Part shown: piece after piece, positions 1 through 9,843 of the stretch
Layout: each line of letters opens with the position of its first letter
Numbering within the stretch: the stretch's first letter is position 1
Assembly: GCF_040833955.1 (NCBI RefSeq)
Contig: NZ_CP162133.1
Span: forward strand, 2,440,001 to 2,504,000
DNA: 64,000 nt
DNA from: Leptospira sp. WS60.C2
GTDB taxonomy: Bacteria > Spirochaetota > Leptospiria > Leptospirales > Leptospiraceae
Direction: 5' to 3'
Notes under the pieces: generated by a model
What the model saw: the letters and a program-made list of their open reading frames with translations, nothing else
Database searches by the model: none
Told to the model about the DNA's origin: nothing
Made by a program: the position numbers and the translations under genes

Positions 1-892
1 CTTGGTCACCAAGTATGTACTTTTGAAATTCATCACCTGTAGTAGCACCAATACAATGTAATTCGCCTCTGGCGAGTGCCGGTTTCAAAAGATTGGCAGC
101 GTCCATAGCTCCTTCCGTTTTACCTGCACCAACCAATTGATGAATTTCATCGATGAATAGGATTGCTTCGCCCGCTTGGCCTTTGATATATCGCAAAAGT
201 GCCGTTAGTTTTTCTTCAAATTCCCCACGGTATTTGGTTCCTGCCATCAATTGCCCCATATCCAGAGAATAAATGGTTTTTCCCTTTAATACATCAGGCA
301 CCCGACCTTTTACGATTTGTTCGGCAAGACCTTCCACAATGGCAGTTTTACCGACACCTGCACTACCAACTAAAACAGGATTATTTTTTGATCTTCGACC
401 TAAAATTTCCATCACGGATCTGATCTCTTTGCTACGACCAATGACTGGATCTAACTTGCCTTCCCTCGCTAAATCATTTAAGTTTACCAAAAAATTGGGA
501 ACTTCTTCATCCGTTTCTTTTACATTCAAATCTTCGTAATTGATCTTAAGCTCAGGCAAAATCTGCGGAAGAAACTTCAAAAAATCGGCTTCTTTTAACT
601 CCTCTCTTCCGTTCTCAGCGGCTCTAGAAGATGCCATGGTAAACCATTGAGCAAGTTTAGGAGAGGTTCGAAGGGATTCAAAAGGGATTTCCCCCGATGC
701 TCTCGCTTGTTTCTTCAAAAATTCATCCACTGTAGATTTATATTTAATTAAAGCTTTCCCAGAAACAGAAGTTGGTAGGGTCATAAATCCCCAGACCAAA
801 TGATAAGGAGTGATCTCTGTATTTTGTCTCCTAATCGCCTCTGTTTGTGCAATGTCCAAGGCACCTTGGACGTTTGAGTCATATTGTTTCAT
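1..892 (-). CDS. clpB: ATP-dependent chaperone ClpB (5' part only)
   Basis: About 297 N-terminal residues of a Hsp100/ClpB disaggregase, which works with DnaK to re-solubilise aggregated proteins in the cytoplasm; the gene runs off the left edge. The start MKQYDSN is preceded by a GAGGAAA ribosome site. Residues 1-145 form the Clp N-domain. The first AAA+ module follows, with a Walker A loop reading GSAGVGKTA instead of the usual GEPGVGKTA, the pore-loop region around KYRGEFEE, and the Walker B motif [15 protein letters not shown]-like operator lies 16 nt upstream, which fits heat-shock control by HrcA. ClpA or ClpC cannot be fully excluded because the middle domain lies outside the window, but CIRCE control and the N-domain favour ClpB. 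Confidence 0.87.
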   Translation of the reverse strand, partial: MKQYDSNVQGALDIAQTEAIRRQNTEITPYHLVWGFMTLPTSVSGKALIKYKSTVDEFLKKQARASGEIPFESLRTSPKLAQWFTMASSRAAENGREELKEADFLKFLPQILPELKINYEDLNVKETDEEVPNFLVNLNDLAREGKLDPVIGRSKEIRSVMEILGRRSKNNPVLVGSAGVGKTAIVEGLAEQIVKGRVPDVLKGKTIYSLDMGQLMAGTKYRGEFEEKLTALLRYIKGQAGEAILFIDEIHQLVGAGKTEGAMDAANLLKPALARGELHCIGATTGDEFQKYILGDQ

Positions 893-907
893 AGTGTTTC
901 CTCACTT

Positions 908-934
908 TTAGCACTCTAAGCCTTAGACTGCTAA
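908..934 (-). promoter_or_regulatory. CIRCE operator (HrcA binding site)
   Basis: The arms TTAGCACTC and GACTGCTAA are separated by exactly 9 nt. The consensus is TTAGCACTC-N9-GAGTGCTAA, so only one base differs. The element sits between the clpB start and its upstream region, where HrcA repression would be expected. Confidence 0.9.
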
Positions 935-1074
935 AGTTTGGTTCTCGTTACAAGTTTTTTTTGAAATTCGCTTTCAGGATTAAAAACCTCCCCCAAAGCT
1001 AGAAAAGGACAAGGCAAGGAAGGTCTTCTTAGCAGAAACGACTCCTTTCCTACGGGTAAGGAAACGCAATTTCG

Positions 1075-3006
1075 GTGCAATGTTTCACTAAGTGTATATT
1101 TACTGCTCTTCTTTTTTTGTTAGTTTCTCCAGTGGCTTCCCTGCCGCTTTCCATAGAAGAATCAAAACCGTATCGTGATATTGGAAGGTATTTTGAATAC
1201 ACAATCCCGCAAAATCCAGAGGTAACCTTACAGGAAATCCAAAGAGAAGGTACACTCTGGAGACCAAATCCAAACAACGTGATCTCATTTCCACGTTCCC
1301 AACGACCTGTTTGGTTAAAAATCACCCTGATCCATTATGGAAATTTTCCCCATACTTTCTTTTTGCATCTTTCCAATCCCGTTGTGGATATATTCGAGCT
1401 TCACAGTGAAATCAATGGAAAATGGATCACACAATGGTCAGGAGAACAAGTTTTACAGAAAAATAAGTCAATTTATTCACATCTATCAGCTTTTCCTATT
1501 ACTATCCAAGCAAATGAAACTAGAACCATATATTTAAAAATTAGATCTGATAACCCAATCTTTAGTTTTGTCTCGCTTTATAATTCAAGAACCTTTATCG
1601 CTTATTCCAAGAGACAGGATATTTTTTTTGCCGCTTACTTCGGTGCAGGGTTTATGATGTTCTTATTTAGTTTATTTTTAGCACATACACTCCGTTACCA
1701 AAAGTTCTTTTATTTTTTCTTTTACTTAGCAACCGTATTATTATTAAACACATACTCAACTGGTTTTATCCAATATTTAGAAATCGGTAATTCCAATTCA
1801 TGGAAAAATTATTTATTCCCGATTACAATTTTTCTGTCCTCAATCTTTGGATTGTTATTTGCCTTGGAATTCTTAGAAACAAAAGTATTTTTTCCAAAAA
1901 TTAATAAATTGGCCAAAACGTATATTATCGTTTTAGTAATTTCGATATTGGCAATTTTTTTATTAGAACTCAGGAGTTTTATTCAATTCACAGTTGGATT
2001 AATTTCTATATTAATTCTTCTAATCATCGGAATCTCTGCATTAACTTTGATTAAAGGAAAAAAGAAACTCGAAGCCACTTTATTTCTTTTAGCTTTTGGG
2101 TCCTTACTTCTTGGTGCCATATTTAATACATTAACTGTGCAAGGTTTGATCAAACCATTCCATATTGCTTCTTATTCATTGCCACTAGGATCTGCATTAG
2201 AAGTGTTTTTTCTTTCATTAGCGCTTGTTCTACGAGTATCTGACTACCGCAAATCGAATGAACAAAAACAAGAATTAGATTTACAATTAAAAATTGCACA
2301 AAAATTACAAAATGGACTCTTACCACAAAAGAGATCCCATGCTTTGCATTATCCGTTGGGATTTAGGTATTCACCTGCAACGGATATTGGCGGCGATTTT
2401 GTTGAAATCATAGTGAATGAAAAGGAAAATGATATTGGACTCTTCCTGTGTGATGTATCTGGTCATGGAATTCCTGCAGCAATGATTGCATCAATGACAA
2501 AAGTTTCTTTGGAAATATGGAATGATACATTAGAAAAACCGGCCCTTGCAGCAGAAAAAATTCGAAAATCTCTATTAAGTTCCCTTGCAGGACACTTCCT
2601 AAGCGCTTTCTTTGTATACATAAATCCAACAAGAAACATTCTCCGCATCGCCAACGCAGGACACTTACCACTACTCCATATAGATCGACAAGGAAACATC
2701 AACACCTACACGAGTTATGGCCGCGCTATCAATGAGTTTATCAAATCAGATATCATTGAAAAAACGTTTCCATTGCCCAATGAAGGAACCCTAATTTTAT
2801 TTACTGATGGTGTGATCGAAGCAAGAAATATTCACTCTGGCGAACTATTTGGCGAAGATCGATTTCACAATTTGATTCAGTCATTGGCAACAAAACATCC
2901 TCAGATCATTTGCGATACAGTGATTGAAGAAATTGAAAAATTTCAAAAATCGAAACGTTCCGATGATGATATTACGATTCTTGCATTATCCTTAGATACA
3001 AACTAA
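1075..3006 (+). CDS. 7TMR-DISM membrane receptor with SpoIIE/PP2C phosphatase output
   Basis: A 643-residue membrane signalling protein. A signal peptide is followed by an extracytoplasmic DISMED2-like beta domain (about residues 30-175), seven membrane helices (about 180-395), a short coiled linker, and a SpoIIE/RsbU-type PP2C phosphatase (about 410-640). The phosphatase metal and core motifs are visible: DIGGDF, CDVSGHG, NAGHLP and FTDGVIEA. Proteins of this kind usually dephosphorylate anti-sigma-factor antagonists in partner-switching pathways. The start is GTG, 9 nt after an AAGGAAA ribosome site; the ATG 5 nt downstream is out of frame. No partner anti-sigma gene is adjacent, so the ligand and target are unknown. 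Confidence 0.88.
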   Translation: MQCFTKCIFTALLFLLVSPVASLPLSIEESKPYRDIGRYFEYTIPQNPEVTLQEIQREGTLWRPNPNNVISFPRSQRPVWLKITLIHYGNFPHTFFLHLSNPVVDIFELHSEINGKWITQWSGEQVLQKNKSIYSHLSAFPITIQANETRTIYLKIRSDNPIFSFVSLYNSRTFIAYSKRQDIFFAAYFGAGFMMFLFSLFLAHTLRYQKFFYFFFYLATVLLLNTYSTGFIQYLEIGNSNSWKNYLFPITIFLSSIFGLLFALEFLETKVFFPKINKLAKTYIIVLVISILAIFLLELRSFIQFTVGLISILILLIIGISALTLIKGKKKLEATLFLLAFGSLLLGAIFNTLTVQGLIKPFHIASYSLPLGSALEVFFLSLALVLRVSDYRKSNEQKQELDLQLKIAQKLQNGLLPQKRSHALHYPLGFRYSPATDIGGDFVEIIVNEKENDIGLFLCDVSGHGIPAAMIASMTKVSLEIWNDTLEKPALAAEKIRKSLLSSLAGHFLSAFFVYINPTRNILRIANAGHLPLLHIDRQGNINTYTSYGRAINEFIKSDIIEKTFPLPNEGTLILFTDGVIEARNIHSGELFGEDRFHNLIQSLATKHPQIICDTVIEEIEKFQKSKRSDDDITILALSLDTN

Positions 3007-3103
3007 GTTCACATCAATCTTTGATTTACACATCTACATCGCATTGAATAGAATCAATTTTCCGCAAAATATCCTAAACTAAATAAAAATTGTTAAGATC
3101 AGG

Positions 3104-5029
3104 TTAAACCATTGTTTTCCATGCAGGAAAATACAAATCGAACTGAGTGCCTTTCCCGACCGAAGAATCAACTAATATAGTTCCTCCCATCTTTGCCATA
3201 ATTCCATAAATGATAGAAAGGCCAAGACCTGTTCCTTTTCCACCCTTTGTACTAAAAAATGGATCAAATATTTTATCAAGAATCTCTTTCGGAATTCCAT
3301 TTCCATTATCAGTAAAACTTAATTTCCAGTATTCTGTATTCTTCATAAATCCAACCTGATATAAGTCAGATTTTTCGTATAAAACTCTTGAAAGAGTGAT
3401 TGTAATTTTAGGATTTTTTACTTCTTGCAAAGCAAATAGAGAGTTCTCATACAAATTCGACAAAATTTGAAATATTTGAATCGGATCTGCCTCAATGTAA
3501 GCAGATTCATTTCCTAAATCAGTGAACAATGAAACTTTGCTAGCTGAAACAAACTTTACTTCATTCAAAACTTGTAAGAGCTGCTCTCGTAGATCGATTT
3601 GTCTTGAACTGGAATGATCAATTTTGGAATAGGTAAGAATTTGTTGAATTAAGTTTTTTGCACGATCTAAAGACTTTGATATTCCTTCGATGGCTGGAAT
3701 GGATTTTTCAATCATTTCATTTGATTCGTTTGTTGACCATTCGGCATTCAAAAACGAAACATAAGCCATCATAGGAGTTAACAAATTATTAAAATCGTGA
3801 GCGATTCCACCAGCAAATGTTCCTAAAGCCTCTAGTTTTTGTGCTTGCGCATATGCTCTTTCTAATATAATTTTTTCCGTAATATCCTTTGCTTCTAAAA
3901 CAATATAAATGATTTTACCGTAAAAATCATTTAAGGGATAAAAATCACAATCAAAGTACTTTTCTCGACCATCGCGCAGACGATAGGAAACCAATACTTC
4001 AAATCGCTGATTTTTTAATGTTAACTTCATTCCATAAGTTAACTTCTTAATTGAATCTTCATTTGAATCAGAAAAGATCGAACTAATCAATTCCAGTCCT
4101 TGCACATCAGGCTCATTCCGTTCAAAGGAAAGAACAGCATTTCGATTCATTCGGATAATATGACCTTGCAAATCGAGCAAAAAAATTGCTTGTGATGAGT
4201 TATTAAATATACCTTTAAATAGTTGCTCATTAAAACGAATCGAACTTTCCAAATCAGAAACATCAGATATATCATGAATGGTTCCGAATATACGAAAACG
4301 CTTTTCATCAAATCTTTCGGCTTCTAACCATAAATTCACTTTTTTTCGGCCAATCTTAGTATTAAGAGTTAACACTAATTCTTTTGAAGTATTTTTTAGA
4401 CTCACTTCATTCCAGATCGACTGAATGGCATTATTTTCTTCAGAATCAAGTAAGGACCAAACTTTTTCCATCATTGGAACTTCGCTAAAATCATACCCCA
4501 AGATACGATAAAGTTCGAGAGACCAAAGAGTATTATTTTCAGGGAATATAACCTCGAAGTGCCCTAGATGAGATATCTTTTGGGATCGAGTTAAAATTTG
4601 TTCTCCATGAACAAGCATATCCCATGCTTTCTTTTGAGATTGTTTCAACCGATAAGCATCTAACTCACGATTTACAACGAACGGAAGTTTAATGATAGAT
4701 GACTTTGGTAAAAATTCTGCTGCACCTAAATTGAGATATTCGGATGCGAATTCTTCCGGTATAAATTCAGTAATCAAAATAATTGGTAAATCTGGATTGA
4801 TTTCCTTAATCCGTTGGATCACATATTTCCCATCAAAATCGGGCAAATAATAGTCAGAGATAACGATATCCCAAGAATTATCTTGTATTCTATTTTCAAA
4901 TTCTGCTTTCCATTCTACACGATCGGATGTAACGATAAAACCAAAATTCTGCAATACCGATAAAATGGCTTTATAGGAAGCTACAGAATCTTCAACAACT
5001 AATATGTTGATTTTCTTTTGATAATCCAT
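3104..5029 (-). CDS. Receiver-PAS-PAS hybrid sensor histidine kinase
   Basis: A soluble 641-residue kinase. The receiver domain is at the N-terminus (about 1-125, phospho-acceptor Asp59 in VISDYYLP), followed by two PAS-like regions (about 150-265 and 270-395). The HisKA domain carries [11 protein letters not shown] with His411, and the HATPase domain contains DNGNGIP and GTGLGLS. No membrane segment is seen. The receiver-first order suggests that an upstream kinase phosphorylates it and modulates its own activity. It is the last gene of a tight minus-strand run, starting 11 nt after the patatin-like gene. No output DNA-binding partner is adjacent. Confidence 0.88.
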   Translation of the reverse strand: MDYQKKINILVVEDSVASYKAILSVLQNFGFIVTSDRVEWKAEFENRIQDNSWDIVISDYYLPDFDGKYVIQRIKEINPDLPIILITEFIPEEFASEYLNLGAAEFLPKSSIIKLPFVVNRELDAYRLKQSQKKAWDMLVHGEQILTRSQKISHLGHFEVIFPENNTLWSLELYRILGYDFSEVPMMEKVWSLLDSEENNAIQSIWNEVSLKNTSKELVLTLNTKIGRKKVNLWLEAERFDEKRFRIFGTIHDISDVSDLESSIRFNEQLFKGIFNNSSQAIFLLDLQGHIIRMNRNAVLSFERNEPDVQGLELISSIFSDSNEDSIKKLTYGMKLTLKNQRFEVLVSYRLRDGREKYFDCDFYPLNDFYGKIIYIVLEAKDITEKIILERAYAQAQKLEALGTFAGGIAHDFNNLLTPMMAYVSFLNAEWSTNESNEMIEKSIPAIEGISKSLDRAKNLIQQILTYSKIDHSSSRQIDLREQLLQVLNEVKFVSASKVSLFTDLGNESAYIEADPIQIFQILSNLYENSLFALQEVKNPKITITLSRVLYEKSDLYQVGFMKNTEYWKLSFTDNGNGIPKEILDKIFDPFFSTKGGKGTGLGLSIIYGIMAKMGGTILVDSSVGKGTQFDLYFPAWKTMV

Positions 5030-5040
5030 AATTGAAATAT

Positions 5041-5904
5041 CTAATTAAACAATCCGAATATTGGCAGCTCCATATCTCCCAATATTTCTGCTTTGTGTTT
5101 ATAAGCAGTGCCCCTTCCTTCTGCTAAGGCAAATTTACCCTTTGAAAAATCATTGGGAGATAAATACGGGGTATTTGTTTCTAACCGGATTAATTTTTTT
5201 CCCTTTTCCTTTGCCAGTAATGTTTTTAGATCTTCTGTTTCTGATTCAATGATTTGAACCGAGGCATCAAGGGCACGTTTCATCAAATTCTTACTAACTG
5301 GTCTATTGTTATTTATTTGATGGATCACGATCCTATCAATACTGGGATCCAAAATTAGTTCTTTAATTGGCTCTCCATCTCCAATACCACCATCTAAAAA
5401 CTCTTGACCTTGGAACTCTTGCACTTCGTAAAGAAAAGGAAAAGCTATAGATGCCATAACTGCATCTAGAACATTTCCTTCCGTGATTAATTCCCTTTTG
5501 TTTTTAGATAAATTGGAAACGGCAATGCCTAATTTGATCGACAAATCAGAAAACTTTTTTTTACCCAAGTATGGATATAAAATCTTTCTAGTTGCTTGCC
5601 CTGTTAAGACTCCACTAGAACGATTCCATCCTTTTTTTAAAAGACGACCTAACATCGTTAAGGAGTTACCTTCCCAAAAATCTTTTTTTTTCAACCCAAG
5701 AACAACCGATTCGAATTCAACCATTTCGCGCCCTGTAGCATAAAGAGCTCCAATCATAGCACCAGAACTGGAACCAGTCACAATCGCAGGTTTAAAACCA
5801 ATCTCTTGTAACCCTCTCACAAAACCTGTGTGAGCAAAAAAGCCAAAAAATGCTGATTTTAAACACAAAGCAGAGTATTTCTTAGGAAAAATAAGTTCTA
5901 TCAT
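5041..5904 (-). CDS. Patatin-like phospholipase family protein
   Basis: A 287-residue patatin-fold acyl hydrolase. The nucleophile elbow is G44-S-S-S-G48 with Ser46 as the likely nucleophile. The catalytic Asp171 lies in DGGIGDGEP, matching the family's DG[GA] motif. The glycine-rich oxyanion-hole motif near the N-terminus, normally GGGxRG, is replaced by SAFFGFFAHTG. That change may alter or reduce lipase activity. No signal peptide is evident, so it probably acts on cytoplasmic or inner-membrane lipids. It sits 23 nt after the P-type ATPase gene and 11 nt before the histidine kinase gene, so the three are probably co-transcribed. Confidence 0.83.
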   Translation of the reverse strand: MIELIFPKKYSALCLKSAFFGFFAHTGFVRGLQEIGFKPAIVTGSSSGAMIGALYATGREMVEFESVVLGLKKKDFWEGNSLTMLGRLLKKGWNRSSGVLTGQATRKILYPYLGKKKFSDLSIKLGIAVSNLSKNKRELITEGNVLDAVMASIAFPFLYEVQEFQGQEFLDGGIGDGEPIKELILDPSIDRIVIHQINNNRPVSKNLMKRALDASVQIIESETEDLKTLLAKEKGKKLIRLETNTPYLSPNDFSKGKFALAEGRGTAYKHKAEILGDMELPIFGLFN

Positions 5905-5927
5905 AGAGTAGTGAATCCGTTGCCTTT

Positions 5928-8441
5928 TTATGTCTTTCGAAGCCGTCGTGAAACAGAAACTTTTATCATATCATAGAACAATACACCCACAAATGCAACT
6001 AGTATCGAAACGCCAAATTGGATAAAATTTAATGGAACAAATCGAAAGAGAGAATTCATTCCTGGAAGATAAATCGATAGCAATAAAACTCCAATTGTTC
6101 CTACGAACACATAAGCAATCATTGAATTTTTAATCTTCATCCGACTCCACATAGATTCATGTAAGGATCGATTTGCTAATATTAAAAATAAATTGGAGAA
6201 TACAAGCGTAACAAAGGTTGCAGTACTCACAACCTGATTTGGTGAATCACCTTTCAAATACATCTGTAGAATCCAGTATGTGGAGACAACAGAAAATAAT
6301 GAAAATGCCCCCTGAATCAAAGAGTTGATAAATAATTCCTTATCCAATAATGGATCGGATGCATCTCGAGGTTTACGTTTCATCAAATCCGATTCTGCAT
6401 CTTCTTTTTCAAAAACAATAGTACATGTGGGATCAATTACCATTTCCATAAAAACAATATGGATCGCAGATAAAACAACGATTGGCCAATCTAATAAAAT
6501 GGGAATAAACGTTATGCCCACAATTGGGATATGAACACCAATCAAATAACCAAGGGCTTTTTTAAGGTTATCAAAGATCTGCCTTCCGATTCGCACCGAT
6601 TCCAGAATAGAGGAGAATGAATCATCTAACAAAACAATATCGGATGCTTCCCTTGCGACATCAGTGCCACGTTCTCCCATCGCGACGCCGATATTCGCAG
6701 TTCTAAGCGCAGGTGCATCATTGACTCCGTCGCCGGTCATTGCCACAATTTCCCCTTCTGCTTTCAATATACGAACCAGTTTCCACTTGTCTTCTGGGCT
6801 CACCCTTGAAAATACATTACACTCGCTTAATACTTTCTTTAATTCTTCATCTTTTAGTTTAGAAAAATCTTTACCTGTATAAACCAAATCTGAATTTTTT
6901 AATCCAATCTGTTTGGCAATATTCTTAGCTGTTTCTGGATAATCTCCAGTAATCATGATCACTCGAATTCCAGATTCATAAGCTGTTTTGACTGCTGATG
7001 GAACGATTTCTCGAATTGGATCTAAAAATGAAATCAAACCATACAATTTGTAAGCAATAGATTTTCGGTCTTCAGGAATTTCTTTTGAAGTGGAAACTGA
7101 TTTTGCTACCGCTAAAACTCGGTATCCTTCTTTTGCTAATTGATCTGTTTTGTTTGTCCAAATTTTAAAATCATTCGAAGACAAATCACATAAATCAAAA
7201 ATTGCTTCAGGAGATCCCTTTGCATAAGAACTATAACCATTCTCCTCCGGTAATACTCTTATCAATGTTAAATGTTCGGGAGTTAATGGAAAATCTTTTA
7301 TCGAAATCAAAGACATATCTCCCTTTTGATGGAAGGAGGTCATACAATCTGTGATGGCAATGTCCATAGGATCAAAACTTGGATGTTTTGATGCAAAATA
7401 AGCAATTTGTAGAATATCTTTTGAAACTTCCGAAATTTCACTTACGAGTTCTAAATTTTCAACTTTGTCCCAGGTAGATATTTTCCCTACCTTCATTTTA
7501 TTCTTTGTGATCGTTCCAGTTTTATCTGAACATAAAACTGTTGCTGCTCCTAAAGTTTCAATAATTGAAGACCTTCTGACCAATACATTTTTTGTACTCA
7601 ATCGATACGCACCTAGAGCGAAGAAGATTGTCATCACAAGTGGTAATTCTTCTGGCATGAGACCAATCGCTAACGTAAGACCTGATAATAGTCCTTGTAA
7701 CCATTCTGATCTCACAAAACCAAAATATAGAGCAAGCAAGATACAGAAAGTTGCAGCAACAAAGAATAAATTACGAACTAAACGTGTCACTTCGATTTCG
7801 AGAAGTGTTTTACCCACTGATTCGTCTGCAATCTTTCTGCCGATTTTTCCAATCTCCGTATGATTGCCAACTGCTTTGACTCGGCATACTCCCTCTCCAC
7901 CTACGACAAGTGCACCACAGTAGACGGACTCACCTATCTTTTTATTAACAGGAATGGATTCACCAGTTAACAATGATTCATCGCAAGAGAAAATTCGATC
8001 TGATAGTAACTCAGCATCAGCGGGGATCCGATCACCTTCATTTAAAATCAGAAGATCACCATATACGACATCTCGACCTTCTATCCGAAGAATTTGACCA
8101 TCTCGGATGACATTAGAGCGAGGACTTGCCAAAGAGCGTAAGGCAGAAATTGCCGTCTCTGTTTTTTTTTCTTGGTAAAAAGTGATACAAATGATTCCAA
8201 TTACAGAACCTAACAAAAGCAAGGCTTCTCCTCTATCCCCTAAAAGCAAATAAACAATACTAATGGAAATGAGAAGCAAAATCATTGGTTCGGTAACCAC
8301 ACCGAATAACATACGGAACAATCCAATTTTTTTTGAGGAGCTAATCTCATTGGCTCCATAGACTGAACGGTTCTTTTTTACTATTTCTTGGGTTAAACCC
8401 ATTGTGATGTATTCGGAGATTTGTTTCGGTACTGATTGCAT
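5928..8441 (-). CDS. P2-type cation-translocating ATPase
   Basis: An 837-residue P-type ATPase with every core motif: TGES (159-162, actuator), the phosphorylation loop CSDKTGT with Asp306, KGSPEA (nucleotide site), MITGDYPETA and MTGDGVNDAPAL (hinge). About ten membrane helices surround these domains. The overall build resembles Ca2+-type (PacL/PMR1-like) pumps. The M4 ion-site motif, however, reads PEELP (263-267) rather than the PEGLP typical of Ca2+-ATPases, so the transported ion is uncertain. It is probably the first gene of the ATPase, patatin and histidine kinase run. Confidence 0.9.
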   Translation of the reverse strand: MQSVPKQISEYITMGLTQEIVKKNRSVYGANEISSSKKIGLFRMLFGVVTEPMILLLISISIVYLLLGDRGEALLLLGSVIGIICITFYQEKKTETAISALRSLASPRSNVIRDGQILRIEGRDVVYGDLLILNEGDRIPADAELLSDRIFSCDESLLTGESIPVNKKIGESVYCGALVVGGEGVCRVKAVGNHTEIGKIGRKIADESVGKTLLEIEVTRLVRNLFFVAATFCILLALYFGFVRSEWLQGLLSGLTLAIGLMPEELPLVMTIFFALGAYRLSTKNVLVRRSSIIETLGAATVLCSDKTGTITKNKMKVGKISTWDKVENLELVSEISEVSKDILQIAYFASKHPSFDPMDIAITDCMTSFHQKGDMSLISIKDFPLTPEHLTLIRVLPEENGYSSYAKGSPEAIFDLCDLSSNDFKIWTNKTDQLAKEGYRVLAVAKSVSTSKEIPEDRKSIAYKLYGLISFLDPIREIVPSAVKTAYESGIRVIMITGDYPETAKNIAKQIGLKNSDLVYTGKDFSKLKDEELKKVLSECNVFSRVSPEDKWKLVRILKAEGEIVAMTGDGVNDAPALRTANIGVAMGERGTDVAREASDIVLLDDSFSSILESVRIGRQIFDNLKKALGYLIGVHIPIVGITFIPILLDWPIVVLSAIHIVFMEMVIDPTCTIVFEKEDAESDLMKRKPRDASDPLLDKELFINSLIQGAFSLFSVVSTYWILQMYLKGDSPNQVVSTATFVTLVFSNLFLILANRSLHESMWSRMKIKNSMIAYVFVGTIGVLLLSIYLPGMNSLFRFVPLNFIQFGVSILVAFVGVLFYDMIKVSVSRRLRKT

Positions 8442-8493
8442 TTTTGTTCAATTTTTGGTTTGAATTTTTTATATTTCAGATTAACATTCTAGA

Positions 8494-9843
8494 ATGTGCG
8501 ATACCTCCCTTGCCACTGAAAAATTTACAAAATCACAAAAAAGAATCTTCGCCAAAAACTCCGACCGAGAACCAAACGAAGCCCAATCAATTCTGCACCA
8601 ACCACGAATGGAGCACCCCAAGGCTTCCACTGTAAACACTACATATATCGAAATACCACAAACGAACGTTACATTTGAAGTGTTTTTATCAAAACCATTT
8701 CATATGTGGGGAGCAGAGATGGGAGTGAATGAATTCGGTGTTTGTATTGGCAACGAGGCAGTTTTCACTAATCTTAAGATTGCAAAGAAAAACGATGGAT
8801 TAACAGGGATGGATCTGATTCGTTTGGCTTTGGAACGTTGCAAAACAGCGAAGGATGCACTTTTCCTAATTACAGAATTATTAGAACAATATGGCCAAGA
8901 TGCATGCGGTGGTTACCAAAACAAAAGTTTCTTTTATCATAATAGCTTCATCATTGCGGATCGCACAGAAGGATATGTTTTAGAAACAGCAAATAAGTTT
9001 TGGGTAGCAAAAAAAATAGATACTTTTTATGCAATTTCCAATGGATTAACGATTGGATCTGAATTTGATTACTCATCTTCCAATTTAATGGATAAGCTTA
9101 AATTAAGATCAAAAAATGACTTCTCATTCAAAGATTTCTTTAGTGACTCATTTTATACTTATATGAGCCATTGCAGAGATAGAAGAAGTCTTCATCATTC
9201 AAAAGCAGAAGAATTTCATAAAGCCAATGCCACTTATACATCGAAACATGCCATTGAAACTTTGAAAACCCATCCGTTGGAAACCGATGAGTTTGAACCA
9301 AGTAGCTCCTCCATGAAATCCCTTTGCCTACATGCAACTGGGCCAACAACACCGAATCAGACGAATGGAAGTTTAGTCGTAGAGTGGGATACATCCGAAA
9401 CTAACCAAGATCCACTGCGAATTTTTTATACAGGAACATCCACTCCATGTTTAAGTTTATTCAAACCCTTCTTTTTTGGGACTAAAAACTTTATCGATTC
9501 CTCAAGTTTAGATTCAAATGGAACTTACTCCGATACCTTATGGTGGTTACATGAATCCATTGCGAGAAAATCTAACTTTGATTACCAAGGTGTTCGGTCA
9601 ATCCTTGTTCCGACTCTCATTGGTTTGCAAGAATCAGTTTTCAATCTGACCAAAGATATGATACCTCTGCAAAAAAAAGAAGAAATGCAATGGAGATTTT
9701 TAAAAGACCATGTGAATATTTTAAAAAAAGTAGATGATGAACTTATCAGTGCAAATATCGGAAAAAGCAGATGGCAAAATCCCTTATTCCAATTGTATTG
9801 GAGTGGACAGAATAAAAAATTAGGACTTCGTTCCTTCCACTAA
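8494..9843 (+). CDS. Secernin-like C69-family peptidase
   Basis: A 449-residue protein resembling secernins and C69 dipeptidases, which are N-terminal-nucleophile hydrolases. It begins Met-Cys-Asp-Thr, so removal of Met1 would expose Cys2 as nucleophile. The family signature FAKNSDREPNE follows at about residues 24-34, and MGVNEFGVCIGNEAVF at about residues 77-92 also matches. No signal peptide is seen. Family members are thought to cleave short peptides or amides, but the substrate cannot be read here. The 3' end overlaps the convergent glycerate kinase gene by 24 nt. Confidence 0.82.
   Translation: MCDTSLATEKFTKSQKRIFAKNSDREPNEAQSILHQPRMEHPKASTVNTTYIEIPQTNVTFEVFLSKPFHMWGAEMGVNEFGVCIGNEAVFTNLKIAKKNDGLTGMDLIRLALERCKTAKDALFLITELLEQYGQDACGGYQNKSFFYHNSFIIADRTEGYVLETANKFWVAKKIDTFYAISNGLTIGSEFDYSSSNLMDKLKLRSKNDFSFKDFFSDSFYTYMSHCRDRRSLHHSKAEEFHKANATYTSKHAIETLKTHPLETDEFEPSSSSMKSLCLHATGPTTPNQTNGSLVVEWDTSETNQDPLRIFYTGTSTPCLSLFKPFFFGTKNFIDSSSLDSNGTYSDTLWWLHESIARKSNFDYQGVRSILVPTLIGLQESVFNLTKDMIPLQKKEEMQWRFLKDHVNILKKVDDELISANIGKSRWQNPLFQLYWSGQNKKLGLRSFH

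Noticed and set aside
7465..7863. Plus-strand open frame inside the P-type ATPase
   Set aside because: It lies opposite conserved ATPase motifs and has no homologue-like segment.
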